The notes beneath the pieces are model-generated. The model worked only from the letters and a program-made list of their open reading frames with translations, did no database searches and was not told the DNA's origin. This document shows positions 8,091 to 15,889 of a stretch of DNA of 64,000 nucleotides, in pieces (position 1 is the first letter of the stretch; every line of letters begins with the position of its first letter). Source of the stretch: Flavobacterium sp. IB48 (GTDB taxonomy: Bacteria; Bacteroidota; Bacteroidia; Flavobacteriales; Flavobacteriaceae). A program made the position numbers and the translations under genes. The stretch covers positions 161,209-225,208 of the forward strand of contig NZ_JAEFCA010000001.1 in the NCBI RefSeq assembly GCF_016405855.1. Direction: 5' to 3'.

Positions 8091-9056
8091 ATGAGCAAGA
8101 AACTAGGTTTAATCGTACCTCACGACTATAAATTATTAAGTATAGCCGCGATATTAGAAGTCTTTGAAACTGCAAATAAACTTACATCGGGAACAGAAAA
8201 ACCATTTGAAATAATGATTTTTCAATCTAAAGAGCAAAACGATCAAGGAAATATATTTGGATATAAAAGTAATTCCATTGAAACTTCAGAAATTATTCTA
8301 GACTTAATTTTAATTCCCGCTTTTACTACTGATAATATGAGCGAGATGATTAAAAAGAATAAAAACTTTATTCCTTGGCTTCAAAAACAACATAAAACTG
8401 GAGCCGAATTAGCCAGTTTTTGTACTGGCGCATTTTTGTTTGCCGCATCTGGTTTATTAAACGAAAAACTTGCTACAACCCATGTTGATGCTTGCAGCGC
8501 TTTTACAAAAGCCTTTCCGATGGTGAAATTAAAACCAGAAGAAACTTTAACCGCCGACGGAAGTTTATATACAAGCGGAGGATCTACCTCAACTTTTCAT
8601 TTATTGATTCTTTTGATTCAAAAATTCTGCGGTAACGAAATGGCAGTTAAAATTGCTAAAATATTTTCTATCGACTTAAACCGATACAAGCAAAGCTATT
8701 TTAGCACTTTCAGACCAAACCATTTACACAATGACACTTTGGTTGCCATGTTACAGCAAAAAATTGAAAGCCAATATCACACCATCGAAAAACTAGAAGA
8801 AATTACAAAAGACATTCCGACAAGTGCCAGAAACATGACACGCCGTTTTAAACAAGTAACCGGAATTCCGCCAATTGAATATCTACAAAATATTAGAGTC
8901 GAAAGTTCAAAGAAATATCTAGAGCAAACCCAGCTTTCGATTTCAGAAATTATCGAAAAAACTGGCTATAACGATCCAAAAGCCTTTAGAAAGGTTTTTT
9001 ATAAAATGGTTGGCATGAAACCAATTGAGTATCGCGAGAAATTTAGAGTGCAATAA
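8091..9056 (+). CDS. GlxA family (DJ-1/PfpI + AraC) transcriptional regulator
   Basis: 321 residues. The N-terminal domain (about 5-190) is DJ-1/PfpI-like, with an elbow ELASFCTGAFLFAASGLL placing Cys111 at the usual nucleophile position. The C-terminal domain (about 220-320) is an AraC-type double helix-turn-helix: TSARNMTRRFKQVTGIPPIEYLQNIRV and ISEIIEKTGYNDPKAFRKVFYKMVGMKPIEYR. Relatives often regulate small-molecule detoxification or amine catabolism. It is divergent from the VOC/AHSA1 array, which is its most likely target. Confidence 0.88.
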   Translation: MSKKLGLIVPHDYKLLSIAAILEVFETANKLTSGTEKPFEIMIFQSKEQNDQGNIFGYKSNSIETSEIILDLILIPAFTTDNMSEMIKKNKNFIPWLQKQHKTGAELASFCTGAFLFAASGLLNEKLATTHVDACSAFTKAFPMVKLKPEETLTADGSLYTSGGSTSTFHLLILLIQKFCGNEMAVKIAKIFSIDLNRYKQSYFSTFRPNHLHNDTLVAMLQQKIESQYHTIEKLEEITKDIPTSARNMTRRFKQVTGIPPIEYLQNIRVESSKKYLEQTQLSISEIIEKTGYNDPKAFRKVFYKMVGMKPIEYREKFRVQ

Positions 9057-9212
9057 TTTTATTAAAAGCAGCACATTTCGTTTCCAAAAGAACATCTGTC
9101 CTGCTCTTCACTGTATCTTTTGCTGTGAACCCCACAGCAAAAGGATGCCGTTTCGATCAGGGCTAAAACAGAAGTTTAGTTTTCATGAAACCAAACAAAA
9201 AAGAAAATAAAA
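9057..9212. repeat. intergenic hairpin element after the glxA-like gene
   Basis: CTTTTGCTGTG (9117-9127) is exactly complementary to CACAGCAAAAG (9133-9143) around a 5-base loop, followed by GATGCCGTTTCGATCAGGGC, a GC-rich stretch unlike the surrounding spacer. An open frame across it has no credible start and I treat the stretch as non-coding. I have the impression that such 'AAAAGGATGCCG' elements recur in Flavobacterium intergenic DNA; that is memory, not checked. Confidence 0.45.
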
Positions 9213-9242
9213 AAAACCTGCTCAAATAAATGAACAGGTTTT
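9213..9242 (-). terminator. intrinsic terminator of clpX
   Basis: AAAACCTG (9213-9220) pairs with CAGGTTTT (9235-9242), and the minus-strand stem is followed by a T run. It lies about 35 bases after the clpX stop. Confidence 0.7.
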
Positions 9243-9275
9243 ATAATTGAACTTTGTCAAAGTTGATTTTATAGC

Positions 9276-10508
9276 TTAAGAAGCAATTTCCATACGTTTC
9301 AGCAAGTTTTTGCTTAGCGTATGTTCTGCGTATTCTTTGTCAATTGTCAGACTTGTATCATCTGAAGTTGGCAGTTCGTACATAGCATCTGTCAAAATTG
9401 CTTCGCATAAAGAACGTAATCCACGAGCTCCTAATTTATATTCTAAAGCTTTGTCTACAATAAAATCTAAAGCTTCATCTGTTATAGTAAACTCAACATC
9501 ATCCATCAAGAATAATTTCTGATATTGTTTGATCAATGCATTTTTAGGTTGTGTTAAAATGGCACGAAGCGTTTCTTTATCCAAAGGATCCATGTGCGTT
9601 AAAACTGGCAAACGACCAATAATCTCTGGAATCAATCCGAAATCTTTAATATCTTTCGGAATAATGTATTGCAATAAATTGTCTTTGTCGATATTATCAA
9701 CATTTTTAGAAGTTGAGTAACCAACCGCCTGACGATTTAAGCGTTTTGAAATAATGCGTTCAACACCATCAAAAGCTCCACCTGCAATAAACAAGATATT
9801 TTGAGTATTTACCTCAACAAATTTTTGGTCCGGGTGCTTACGTCCTCCTTTTGGCGGTACGTTTACAACCGTTCCTTCCAACAATTTCAATAATGCTTGC
9901 TGAACACCTTCTCCAGAAACATCACGCGTTATTGACGGATTATCACTTTTGCGAGCAATTTTATCAATCTCATCAATAAATACGATTCCTCTTTCTGCTT
10001 TTGCTACATCGTAATCTGCAGCTTGAAGCAAACGTGTCAAAATACTTTCAACGTCTTCTCCAACGTAACCTGCTTCTGTTAATACTGTCGCATCAACAAT
10101 TGCCAACGGAACGTCTAACATTTTAGCAATCGTTTTTGCCACTAATGTTTTTCCTGTTCCTGTTTGACCAACCATGATGATGTTACTTTTTTCGATCTCT
10201 ACTTCATCGTCTAATTGCTGTTGCATTAAACGTTTGTAGTGATTGTAAACCGCAACCGACATTACTTTTTTAGTCTGATCCTGACCAATAACATATTGAT
10301 CTAGGAAAGCTCTAATTTCTTTTGGTTTCTTTAAAATTAAGTCCCCAACTAATTTTGCGCTTCCGCTAGATTTTAATTCTTCTAAAACAATTCCGTGTGC
10401 TTGCTCAATACATTTATCACAAATGTGTGCATTGATACCTGCAATTAATAAATTAGTTTCTGGCTTTTTTCTTCCACAAAACGAACATTCTAATACTACT
10501 TTTGCCAT
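9276..10508 (-). CDS. clpX: ATP-dependent Clp protease ATP-binding subunit ClpX
   Basis: 410 residues, standard ClpX length. The N-terminal zinc-binding domain has Cys8, Cys11, Cys30 and Cys33. The AAA+ module follows, with Walker A GQTGTGKT, Walker [11 protein letters not shown] and the GGRKHP loop typical of ClpX. ClpX unfolds substrates and feeds them to ClpP in the cytoplasm. clpP lies 167 bases upstream on the same strand and tig further up, the common tig-clpP-clpX order. The clpP-clpX gap carries CTAAG word repeats. Confidence 0.97.
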   Translation of the reverse strand: MAKVVLECSFCGRKKPETNLLIAGINAHICDKCIEQAHGIVLEELKSSGSAKLVGDLILKKPKEIRAFLDQYVIGQDQTKKVMSVAVYNHYKRLMQQQLDDEVEIEKSNIIMVGQTGTGKTLVAKTIAKMLDVPLAIVDATVLTEAGYVGEDVESILTRLLQAADYDVAKAERGIVFIDEIDKIARKSDNPSITRDVSGEGVQQALLKLLEGTVVNVPPKGGRKHPDQKFVEVNTQNILFIAGGAFDGVERIISKRLNRQAVGYSTSKNVDNIDKDNLLQYIIPKDIKDFGLIPEIIGRLPVLTHMDPLDKETLRAILTQPKNALIKQYQKLFLMDDVEFTITDEALDFIVDKALEYKLGARGLRSLCEAILTDAMYELPTSDDTSLTIDKEYAEHTLSKNLLKRMEIAS

Positions 10509-10515
10509 TCTTTAT

Positions 10516-10594
10516 TTAAGTTACTAAGCTGCAAAGATACTAAGTTTCTAAGCTTTTTGACCTAAAACTTAAAAACTTAGCTCTTTACAGCTTA
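10516..10594. repeat. CTAAG stuttered repeat, clpX side
   Basis: TAAGTTACTAAGCTGCAAAG, then ACTAAGTTTCTAAGC, repeats the word CTAAG at 9-base and irregular spacing (10516-10553), followed by the complementary word CTTA in ACTTAAAAACTTAGC. Related blocks flank clpP at 10628-10672 and 11453-11492. Confidence 0.55.
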
Positions 10595-10627
10595 ATATTT
10601 TTATTTTTTTATTTGATTTTAAAATTA

Positions 10628-10672
10628 CAAAGAACACTTAGAATCTTAGTGTCTTCGCAACTTAGAACCTAA
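10628..10672. repeat. CTTAG stuttered repeat, clpP 3' side
   Basis: ACACTTAGAATCTTAGTG, TTCGCAACTTAGAACC is the reverse-complement form of the CTAAG family seen at 10516 and 11453. It begins within a few bases of the clpP stop. The two blocks in this gap are in opposite orientation and could pair. Confidence 0.55.
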
Positions 10673-10675
10673 AAA

Positions 10676-11350
10676 TTATCCTCTTCTTAATACTTCATCA
10701 ATCATTCCGTACTCTTTTGCTTCGTCTGCTTTCATCCAGTAGTCACGCTCACTGTCTTTGTGCACTTTGTCAAAAGTTTGTCCAGAGTGGTGCGAAATAA
10801 TGTTGTATAATTCATCTTTTAATTTCAACATCTCGCGTAAGTTGATTTCCATATCTGTTGCAACACCTTGTGCGCCTCCAGATGGCTGGTGAATCATTAC
10901 TCTTGAGTGAGGCAATGCAGAACGTTTTCCTGCTGCTCCTGCGCATAATAGAACTGCTCCCATAGAAGCTGCCATTCCTGTACAGATTGTTGCTACATCT
11001 GGTTTGATGTATTGCATTGTATCGTAAATTCCTAAACCTGCATAAACACTTCCTCCAGGAGAGTTTAAATAAATTTGAATATCTTTTGAAGCATCAGCAC
11101 TTTCTAAGAATAATAACTGAGCCTGAACAATATTAGCGATCTGATCGTCGATGCCTGTTCCTAAAAAGATAATTCTGTCCATCATTAATCTTGAGAAAAC
11201 GTCTAATTGAGAAACATTCAATTGGCGCTCTTCGATAATATATGGAGTCATGTTTGTTGGAGTCATTGCTGCTACGATTTTATCGTAATACATTGCGTTT
11301 ACTCCTTGGTGCTTTGTAGCAAATTTTTTGAATTCTTTACCGTAGTTCAT
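10676..11350 (-). CDS. clpP: ATP-dependent Clp protease proteolytic subunit ClpP
   Basis: 224 residues, with the serine-protease triad in family positions: Ser129 in GMAASMGA, His154 in VMIHQPSG and Asp203 in ERDYWM. The N-terminal about 30 residues precede the mature chain usually left after self-processing. ClpP forms the tetradecameric chamber that works with ClpX from the neighbouring gene. A stop-to-start gap of 327 bases separates it from tig upstream, so it likely has its own promoter, though I see no perfect TAnnTTTG there. Confidence 0.97.
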   Translation of the reverse strand: MNYGKEFKKFATKHQGVNAMYYDKIVAAMTPTNMTPYIIEERQLNVSQLDVFSRLMMDRIIFLGTGIDDQIANIVQAQLLFLESADASKDIQIYLNSPGGSVYAGLGIYDTMQYIKPDVATICTGMAASMGAVLLCAGAAGKRSALPHSRVMIHQPSGGAQGVATDMEINLREMLKLKDELYNIISHHSGQTFDKVHKDSERDYWMKADEAKEYGMIDEVLRRG

Positions 11351-11677
11351 ATTTTTAGTTTAAAGTTGAAAAGTCTAAAGTCAGCAAGTGACTTAAACGA
11401 ATTAAACAAAGTTCATACCTTTTTATAAGAAATGCCAATTTGTCGTCTTTTTTAAGATGCTAAGATTCTAAGCTGCTAAGGTTCTAAGTTTTTCTTTCTA
11501 AGAAACTTTTACCAACTTCAAACCTGAAACAAAAAAAGAACGTCAACAGAATAAAAAATTCCATTGACGTTCAAATATAATTATTTTTATCTTTCAGTTT
11601 CTGTAATAAAATCTTAATTTTTAAAAAGTATACTTCTTAACTTTCGACTTTACAACTTTTGACTTTCAGACTAAAAT
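11351..11677. other. repeat-rich clpP-tig spacer
   Basis: No gene is seen in these 327 bases. They hold three stuttered word repeats: AAAGTTGAAAAGTCTAAAGTC (starts about 11359), the CTAAG block (11453-11492), and CTTTCGACTTTACAACTTTTG running to about 11671. The first and third are inverted forms of the same AAAGTC/GACTTT word and could pair over about 270 bases. Confidence 0.55.
11453..11492. repeat. CTAAG stuttered repeat upstream of clpP
   Basis: GCTAAGATTCTAAGCTGCTA followed by AGGTTCTAAG gives four CTAAG words within 32 bases. The inverse of this block is at 10628-10672, on the other side of clpP. Confidence 0.55.
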
Positions 11678-13000
11678 TTATTCTCCGTAAGAAGCTGCAA
11701 TAAATTCTTCGTAAGTAACCTCTTTAGTTGTTGGGTTAGCTTTTTCTTTGAAGATATCTAACATTTTAGCTGCTACAACTTGCTCAGAAAGTCTTTTCAC
11801 TTCGTCTTGGTTAGATAAAACTCTAGCCACGATTCCTTGAACTTCTTCGTCAGTTGGGTTAGTTTGACCAAATTGAGCCATTTGCTGTCTGATTGCGTTT
11901 GATGTAAACTCTTTCAAGTCATCAAATGTAATTTGGATATTGCTTTGAGCCAAAGCTTTTCCTTCGATTAATTGGAAACGTAAACCTTTTTCAGATCTTG
12001 CGTATTCAACTTCAGCTTCTTCTGCAGAAAGTTTTTTCTCTCCAACAGTTTGCAACCATTTTTTCAAGAATTCAGCTGGCAAATCGAATTTTGTGTTTTC
12101 GATCAAGAAATCTTGAACATCTAATAATAATTTTTGGTCAGCTTGCTGAGCGAATTGAGCTTCAGCATCTTCTTTAATTTTAGCTTTTAAATCTTCTAAA
12201 GAAGCCACTTTTCCTTCGCCAAAAAGTTTGTCGAATAATTCTTGGTTTAATTCAGCTGGTTCAGAACCGTTGATTGCCTCAATAGTAAAGTTTACTTCAA
12301 CATCTAAACCGTGAACACCTTCGTGACCAACTTTTAAGTAATCCATTAATTGGTGATCGTCTTCAAATAAACCTTTTGTGCTTACTGTAACAACATCTCC
12401 AACTTTTTTACCTGTGAATTGTTTTTGAGCTTTTTTGCTGAATGCATCAACAGCAATTGTAGTTGTATTGTTGATTCCGTTTGCTTCGCTAGAGAAAGTT
12501 CCAGTTAAATCAGATTTAGCATCAGAAACTTCTTGAGGAACTGCTTTTCCAAATTGTTTTTGGATACGCTCTACTTGTCCGTCGATTAATTTATCATCAG
12601 CAGTAACGATATATTTTACGATATTGTTTTTAGCTTCAAGATCAATTTCGAAATTTGGCACTAAACCAATTTCGTATTCAAAAGTTAATTCTTCAGCATC
12701 CCAGTTAAAATCTTCGTTTACTTTAGCAAGAGGAGTTCCTAAAAGATTTAATCTTTCAGATTGAATATAACGCTCTAAAGCCAAATCAACTACTTTTTTA
12801 ATCTCTTCTTGTTTAATACCTTTTCCGTATTGTTTTTCAACAAGATCTTTAGGCACTGCACCTTTTCTAAATCCTTTTACTTGCGCTAAAGGCATTTTTT
12901 CGTTAATTCTTTTTGCTACTTGACCTTTATAATCCATATGAACAACGTTCATAACGATTGTCTCGTTTACAGCGTCTATTGCTACTCTTTTAATATCCAT
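11678..13000 (-). CDS. tig: trigger factor
   Basis: 440 residues, close to the usual length. Trigger factor binds the ribosome exit and chaperones nascent chains. The N-terminal ribosome-binding region carries VKGFRKGAVPKDLVEKQYGK, the Bacteroidota version of the GFRxGxxP signature. The middle domain is a diverged PPIase-like domain and the long C-terminal arm is rich in Ala/Glu/Lys helices. It heads the tig-clpP-clpX group on the minus strand. The promoter at 13035 lies inside an inverted repeat. Confidence 0.95.
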   Translation of the reverse strand: MDIKRVAIDAVNETIVMNVVHMDYKGQVAKRINEKMPLAQVKGFRKGAVPKDLVEKQYGKGIKQEEIKKVVDLALERYIQSERLNLLGTPLAKVNEDFNWDAEELTFEYEIGLVPNFEIDLEAKNNIVKYIVTADDKLIDGQVERIQKQFGKAVPQEVSDAKSDLTGTFSSEANGINNTTTIAVDAFSKKAQKQFTGKKVGDVVTVSTKGLFEDDHQLMDYLKVGHEGVHGLDVEVNFTIEAINGSEPAELNQELFDKLFGEGKVASLEDLKAKIKEDAEAQFAQQADQKLLLDVQDFLIENTKFDLPAEFLKKWLQTVGEKKLSAEEAEVEYARSEKGLRFQLIEGKALAQSNIQITFDDLKEFTSNAIRQQMAQFGQTNPTDEEVQGIVARVLSNQDEVKRLSEQVVAAKMLDIFKEKANPTTKEVTYEEFIAASYGE

Positions 13001-13026
13001 CTTCTTCTTTAATTTACATAATAAAA

Positions 13027-13061
13027 TTGGGTTGCAAAATTATAAAATTTTTGCAACCCAA
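13027..13061 (-). promoter_or_regulatory. tig promoter inside a 13-bp inverted repeat
   Basis: TTGGGTTGCAAAA (13027-13039) is exactly complementary to TTTTGCAACCCAA (13049-13061). On the minus strand, TAATTTTG (plus-strand 13035-13042) fits the -7 consensus TAnnTTTG and is followed by CAACCC, putting the transcript start near 13030, about 30 bases before the ATG. The -7 box and start point therefore sit in one arm of the palindrome, as expected for an operator. Confidence 0.55.
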
Positions 13062-13113
13062 CCAAGTTTTTAATCTATTGTATTTGAAGCAGTTTTAATC
13101 TGCCGATTTGTTT

Positions 13114-13458
13114 TTATTTATCGTCTCCTAGTATTTTATAAGTAAGAGATTGAAGTATAGATAGAATAATGCTGAATATTAATGCTGTCCAAAATGAATT
13201 TACTGCAAAACCGCCTACAATATTAGTGCACAGTAAAATAATTACCGCGTTTATGACTAATAAAAATAAACCAAGCGTAACAAACGTTACTGGCAAAGTT
13301 AACAACACTAAAATTGGCTTAATAAAGATATTCAGCAATCCTAAAACTACTGCAACAATTACTGCTGTACCAAAACTAGCAACATGAACCCCTGTTAAAA
13401 TGTTAGACAATAATAAAACCAAAGCAGCCGTAACGAGAAGTCTAAGTAATAATTTCAT
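13114..13458 (-). CDS. small membrane protein, 'phage holin family 4' type
   Basis: 114 residues, almost all hydrophobic, with four membrane segments (about 3-25, 29-50, 55-80, 88-108). The pattern LNIFIKPILVLLTLPVTFVTLGLFLLVINA is characteristic of the YvlD / Phage_holin_4_2 family. Despite the name these are chromosomal proteins of unknown function in non-phage settings, and nothing here suggests a prophage. Single gene between tig and an esterase-like gene. Confidence 0.85.
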   Translation of the reverse strand: MKLLLRLLVTAALVLLLSNILTGVHVASFGTAVIVAVVLGLLNIFIKPILVLLTLPVTFVTLGLFLLVINAVIILLCTNIVGGFAVNSFWTALIFSIILSILQSLTYKILGDDK

Positions 13459-13511
13459 AGTTTTTAGGTTTAAAATTTATTTAAAAATAATAAAATTTTA
13501 TCAAAAGTGTT

Positions 13512-14276
13512 TTATTCTTTTAAAAACGTTGCTGTCAATTCAAAAAACATTTTCGGATTTTCAGCATGAAGCCAGTGTCCTGCATTTGGAATGGTTTCTA
13601 ATTTTAAATTTGGAAAATGCTTACGAATTTCATCAAGATCAGCATCTTGAATATAGCCAGAATTTCCACCTCTAATAAATAATGTCGGATTATTAAAAAC
13701 CAAATGATCTGCCAAAGGTTTTCCGATCGCATCCAGATTATTATTAAAAGCTTCTAAATTAAATCTAAAAGCCAATTGTCCCGGCTCTTTCCAATATAGA
13801 TTTTTCAGCAAAAACTGACGAGTCCCGAAATCTGGAACATATTGAGATAAAATTGCTTCTACATCATTTCGGCTTGGTTTTACAGAAAAATCTACTGCAT
13901 TTAATCCTGCCAAAATATCCTGATGATGCTGTTTGTAGAATCTCGGACCAATATCTGCCACAATCAATTTGTCTACAATTTCTGGATGTGTCGTAGCAAA
14001 AAGCATCGCTACTTTCCCTCCCATCGAATGTCCTAGAATATCTATTCTAGTCAGATTATTTGCTTGACAGTATTCGTACACATCTTGAACCATCGCTTCA
14101 TAACTCCATTCATCTGAATGAAAACTGCGACCGTGGTTTCTTAAATCTAAAATATGAACTTGAAATCCGGCTTCTACATATTGCCCGGCTAAAGTTTTCC
14201 AATTATCAGACATTCCGAGAAATCCGTGCATGATGACAAATGGTTTTCCTTCTCCTTCTATTTTTGAATAAAGCAT
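13512..14276 (-). CDS. alpha/beta hydrolase (YbfF-like esterase)
   Basis: 254 residues with a complete alpha/beta hydrolase fold: oxyanion loop HGFLG (17-21), NHGRS motif near residue 48, nucleophile elbow GHSMGG (Ser84) and catalytic His in NAGHWLHAENP near the C-terminus. This arrangement is close to YbfF-type esterases, which cleave acyl esters or thioesters in the cytoplasm. It starts 26 bases after the pdxJ stop and is probably co-transcribed with it. Exact substrate unknown. Confidence 0.85.
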   Translation of the reverse strand: MLYSKIEGEGKPFVIMHGFLGMSDNWKTLAGQYVEAGFQVHILDLRNHGRSFHSDEWSYEAMVQDVYEYCQANNLTRIDILGHSMGGKVAMLFATTHPEIVDKLIVADIGPRFYKQHHQDILAGLNAVDFSVKPSRNDVEAILSQYVPDFGTRQFLLKNLYWKEPGQLAFRFNLEAFNNNLDAIGKPLADHLVFNNPTLFIRGGNSGYIQDADLDEIRKHFPNLKLETIPNAGHWLHAENPKMFFELTATFLKE

Positions 14277-14302
14277 ATTTTTAATTTTTTCTTTTTAAAG
14301 AA

Positions 14303-15016
14303 TTATTTCAATTTATTCAGATACATATTTACAGTATTATCTAAACCAAGATAAAGCGCCTCCGAAATTAAAGCATGGCCAATAGAAACTTCTAATAAAC
14401 CTTGAATGTTTTCTTTAAAAAATTTGATATTATCTAAACTCAAATCGTGTCCAGCATTGATTCCTAACCCTAATTCATTTGCCAATACTGCAGCTTTAGC
14501 ATAAGGATCAATTCCTTTTTCGTTTCCTAAACTATATTGATGTGCAAAAGATTCTGTGTATAATTCAATTCTATCTGTTCCTGTTTTTTTCGCACCTTCA
14601 ATCATTTCTAAAATTGGATCAACGAAAATCGAAGTTCTTATTCCGTTTCTTTGAAACTCCTGAATCACTTCAGTCAAATATTCTTGATTTTTGATTGTAT
14701 CCCAGCCAGCAGAAGAGGTTATTGCACCAATTGCGTCTGGAACTAAGGTTACCTGATCTGGTTTGCATTCTAAAACTAAATCGATAAAATTATGCTGAGG
14801 ATTCCCTTCAATATTATATTCTGTAGTAACAACTGCTTTTAAATCGCGTGCATCTTGATAACGAATATGGCGCTCATCTGGACGTGGGTGAATTGTAATT
14901 CCTTGTCCGCCAAAACGCTGAATATCTGCAGCTACTTTTAATAAATCGGGAACATTTCCGCCACGAGCATTTCGAAGCGTTGCAATTTTATTGATATTTA
15001 CACTTAATTTTGTCAT
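14303..15016 (-). CDS. pdxJ: pyridoxine 5'-phosphate synthase
   Basis: 237 residues, the family length. PdxJ condenses 3-amino-1-hydroxyacetone phosphate with deoxyxylulose 5-phosphate to make pyridoxine phosphate, the core step of vitamin B6 synthesis. Characteristic segments are [17 protein letters not shown] at the start, [11 protein letters not shown] in the first third, and [12 protein letters not shown] followed by [11 protein letters not shown] near the end. A -7 element lies at 15058. Divergent from the CBS-nadK genes, and followed by the esterase gene. Confidence 0.95.
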   Translation of the reverse strand: MTKLSVNINKIATLRNARGGNVPDLLKVAADIQRFGGQGITIHPRPDERHIRYQDARDLKAVVTTEYNIEGNPQHNFIDLVLECKPDQVTLVPDAIGAITSSAGWDTIKNQEYLTEVIQEFQRNGIRTSIFVDPILEMIEGAKKTGTDRIELYTESFAHQYSLGNEKGIDPYAKAAVLANELGLGINAGHDLSLDNIKFFKENIQGLLEVSIGHALISEALYLGLDNTVNMYLNKLK

Positions 15017-15057
15017 ATAAATAGATATTAATTCTAGTAATCTTATATTTGTTACGA

Positions 15058-15065
15058 CAAAAATA
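15058..15065 (-). promoter_or_regulatory. -7 element of pdxJ
   Basis: On the minus strand this reads TATTTTTG, matching TAnnTTTG, about 42 bases upstream of the pdxJ ATG. No convincing -33 box. Confidence 0.4.
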
Positions 15066-15131
15066 CAAAGTAAAACAGAGCGGTTTTCGGTATTTTTTGA
15101 TTATTTTGCATCAAATATCCTCAATTGATTT

Positions 15132-15791
15132 ATGACAGAAATTACAAACTATATCACAAACGATTTCAGAGCAATTGACAGTCAGGAAACAATTGCCTCG
15201 ATTCAGGACTTTTTTATCGATGTAAATTTTTCTCATTTTCCGATTTTAGAAGATGGTATTTTTATTGGAAGCATCTCTTCTGATGATGTTGAAACATTTG
15301 ACACTGATAAAAAAGCAATTGATTACAAATATGCTTTAGAACGTTTCTTTGCCAGAAAATCGATGATTTGGCTAGATGTCCTAGAGGTTTTTGCAAAAAA
15401 CCACACGAATATCCTGCCTATTCTTGATGAAAACAATAATTATATAGGATACTACGAAATGGAAGACATCATGAAGTTTTTTCAGGAAACTCCATTTTTA
15501 AAAGAACCTGGTGCCATTATTATTGTACAAAAAGGGCTTTTGGATTATTCTATGAGTGAAGTAACTCAAATTGTAGAAAGCAATAATGGTAAAATTTTAG
15601 GCTGTTTTGTTTCTGAAGCTGATACAGAAAATGTTCAAATCACTGTAAAAATTGGCTTGGGAGCAATCAACGAAATTATTCAGACGTATAGAAGATATGG
15701 TTACGAAATTATTTCAGAGCATCAAGAAGACAACTATATTAATAGCTTAAAAGAGCGATCAGATTATTTAGACAAATATCTCAACATATAA
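15132..15791 (+). CDS. CBS-domain protein with ACT-like C-terminus
   Basis: 219 residues. Two CBS motifs occupy about residues 5-115 (HFPILEDGIFIGSISSDDV and ILPILDENNNYIGYYEMEDI), a fold that binds adenosyl nucleotides. Residues about 130-200 (GAIIIVQKGLLDYSMSEVTQ onward) look like an ACT-type ligand domain. Such stand-alone proteins are thought to be energy or ligand sensors; no enzyme domain is seen. It precedes nadK on the same strand, a pairing I believe is conserved in Flavobacteria, and divergent from pdxJ. Confidence 0.82.
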   Translation: MTEITNYITNDFRAIDSQETIASIQDFFIDVNFSHFPILEDGIFIGSISSDDVETFDTDKKAIDYKYALERFFARKSMIWLDVLEVFAKNHTNILPILDENNNYIGYYEMEDIMKFFQETPFLKEPGAIIIVQKGLLDYSMSEVTQIVESNNGKILGCFVSEADTENVQITVKIGLGAINEIIQTYRRYGYEIISEHQEDNYINSLKERSDYLDKYLNI

Positions 15792-15883
15792 ATTATGAAT
15801 GTGCCAATGAGAGAATTAGTTAATTAGATAATTTTCGCATTTCCAGATTATCTAATTGACACATTGACAAATTATCTAATTTA
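15791..15883. repeat. AATTAGATAATT inverted and direct repeats
   Basis: AATTAGATAAT (15822-15832) is exactly complementary to ATTATCTAATT at 15847-15857, and the same word recurs at 15871-15881. The words GTGCCAATGA and ACACATTGACA lie in the matching inverted positions. The block fills the CBS-nadK gap and ends 9 bases before the nadK ATG. Confidence 0.6.
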
Positions 15884-15889
15884 CAACGA

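Noticed and set aside
9025..9210. Open frame overlapping the glxA-like 3' end and the hairpin element
   Set aside because: No start context and it is made of repeat sequence; not a protein.
13114..13458. Phage holin, hence a prophage
   Set aside because: The family name is historical; no integrase, capsid, tail or lysis genes are nearby.
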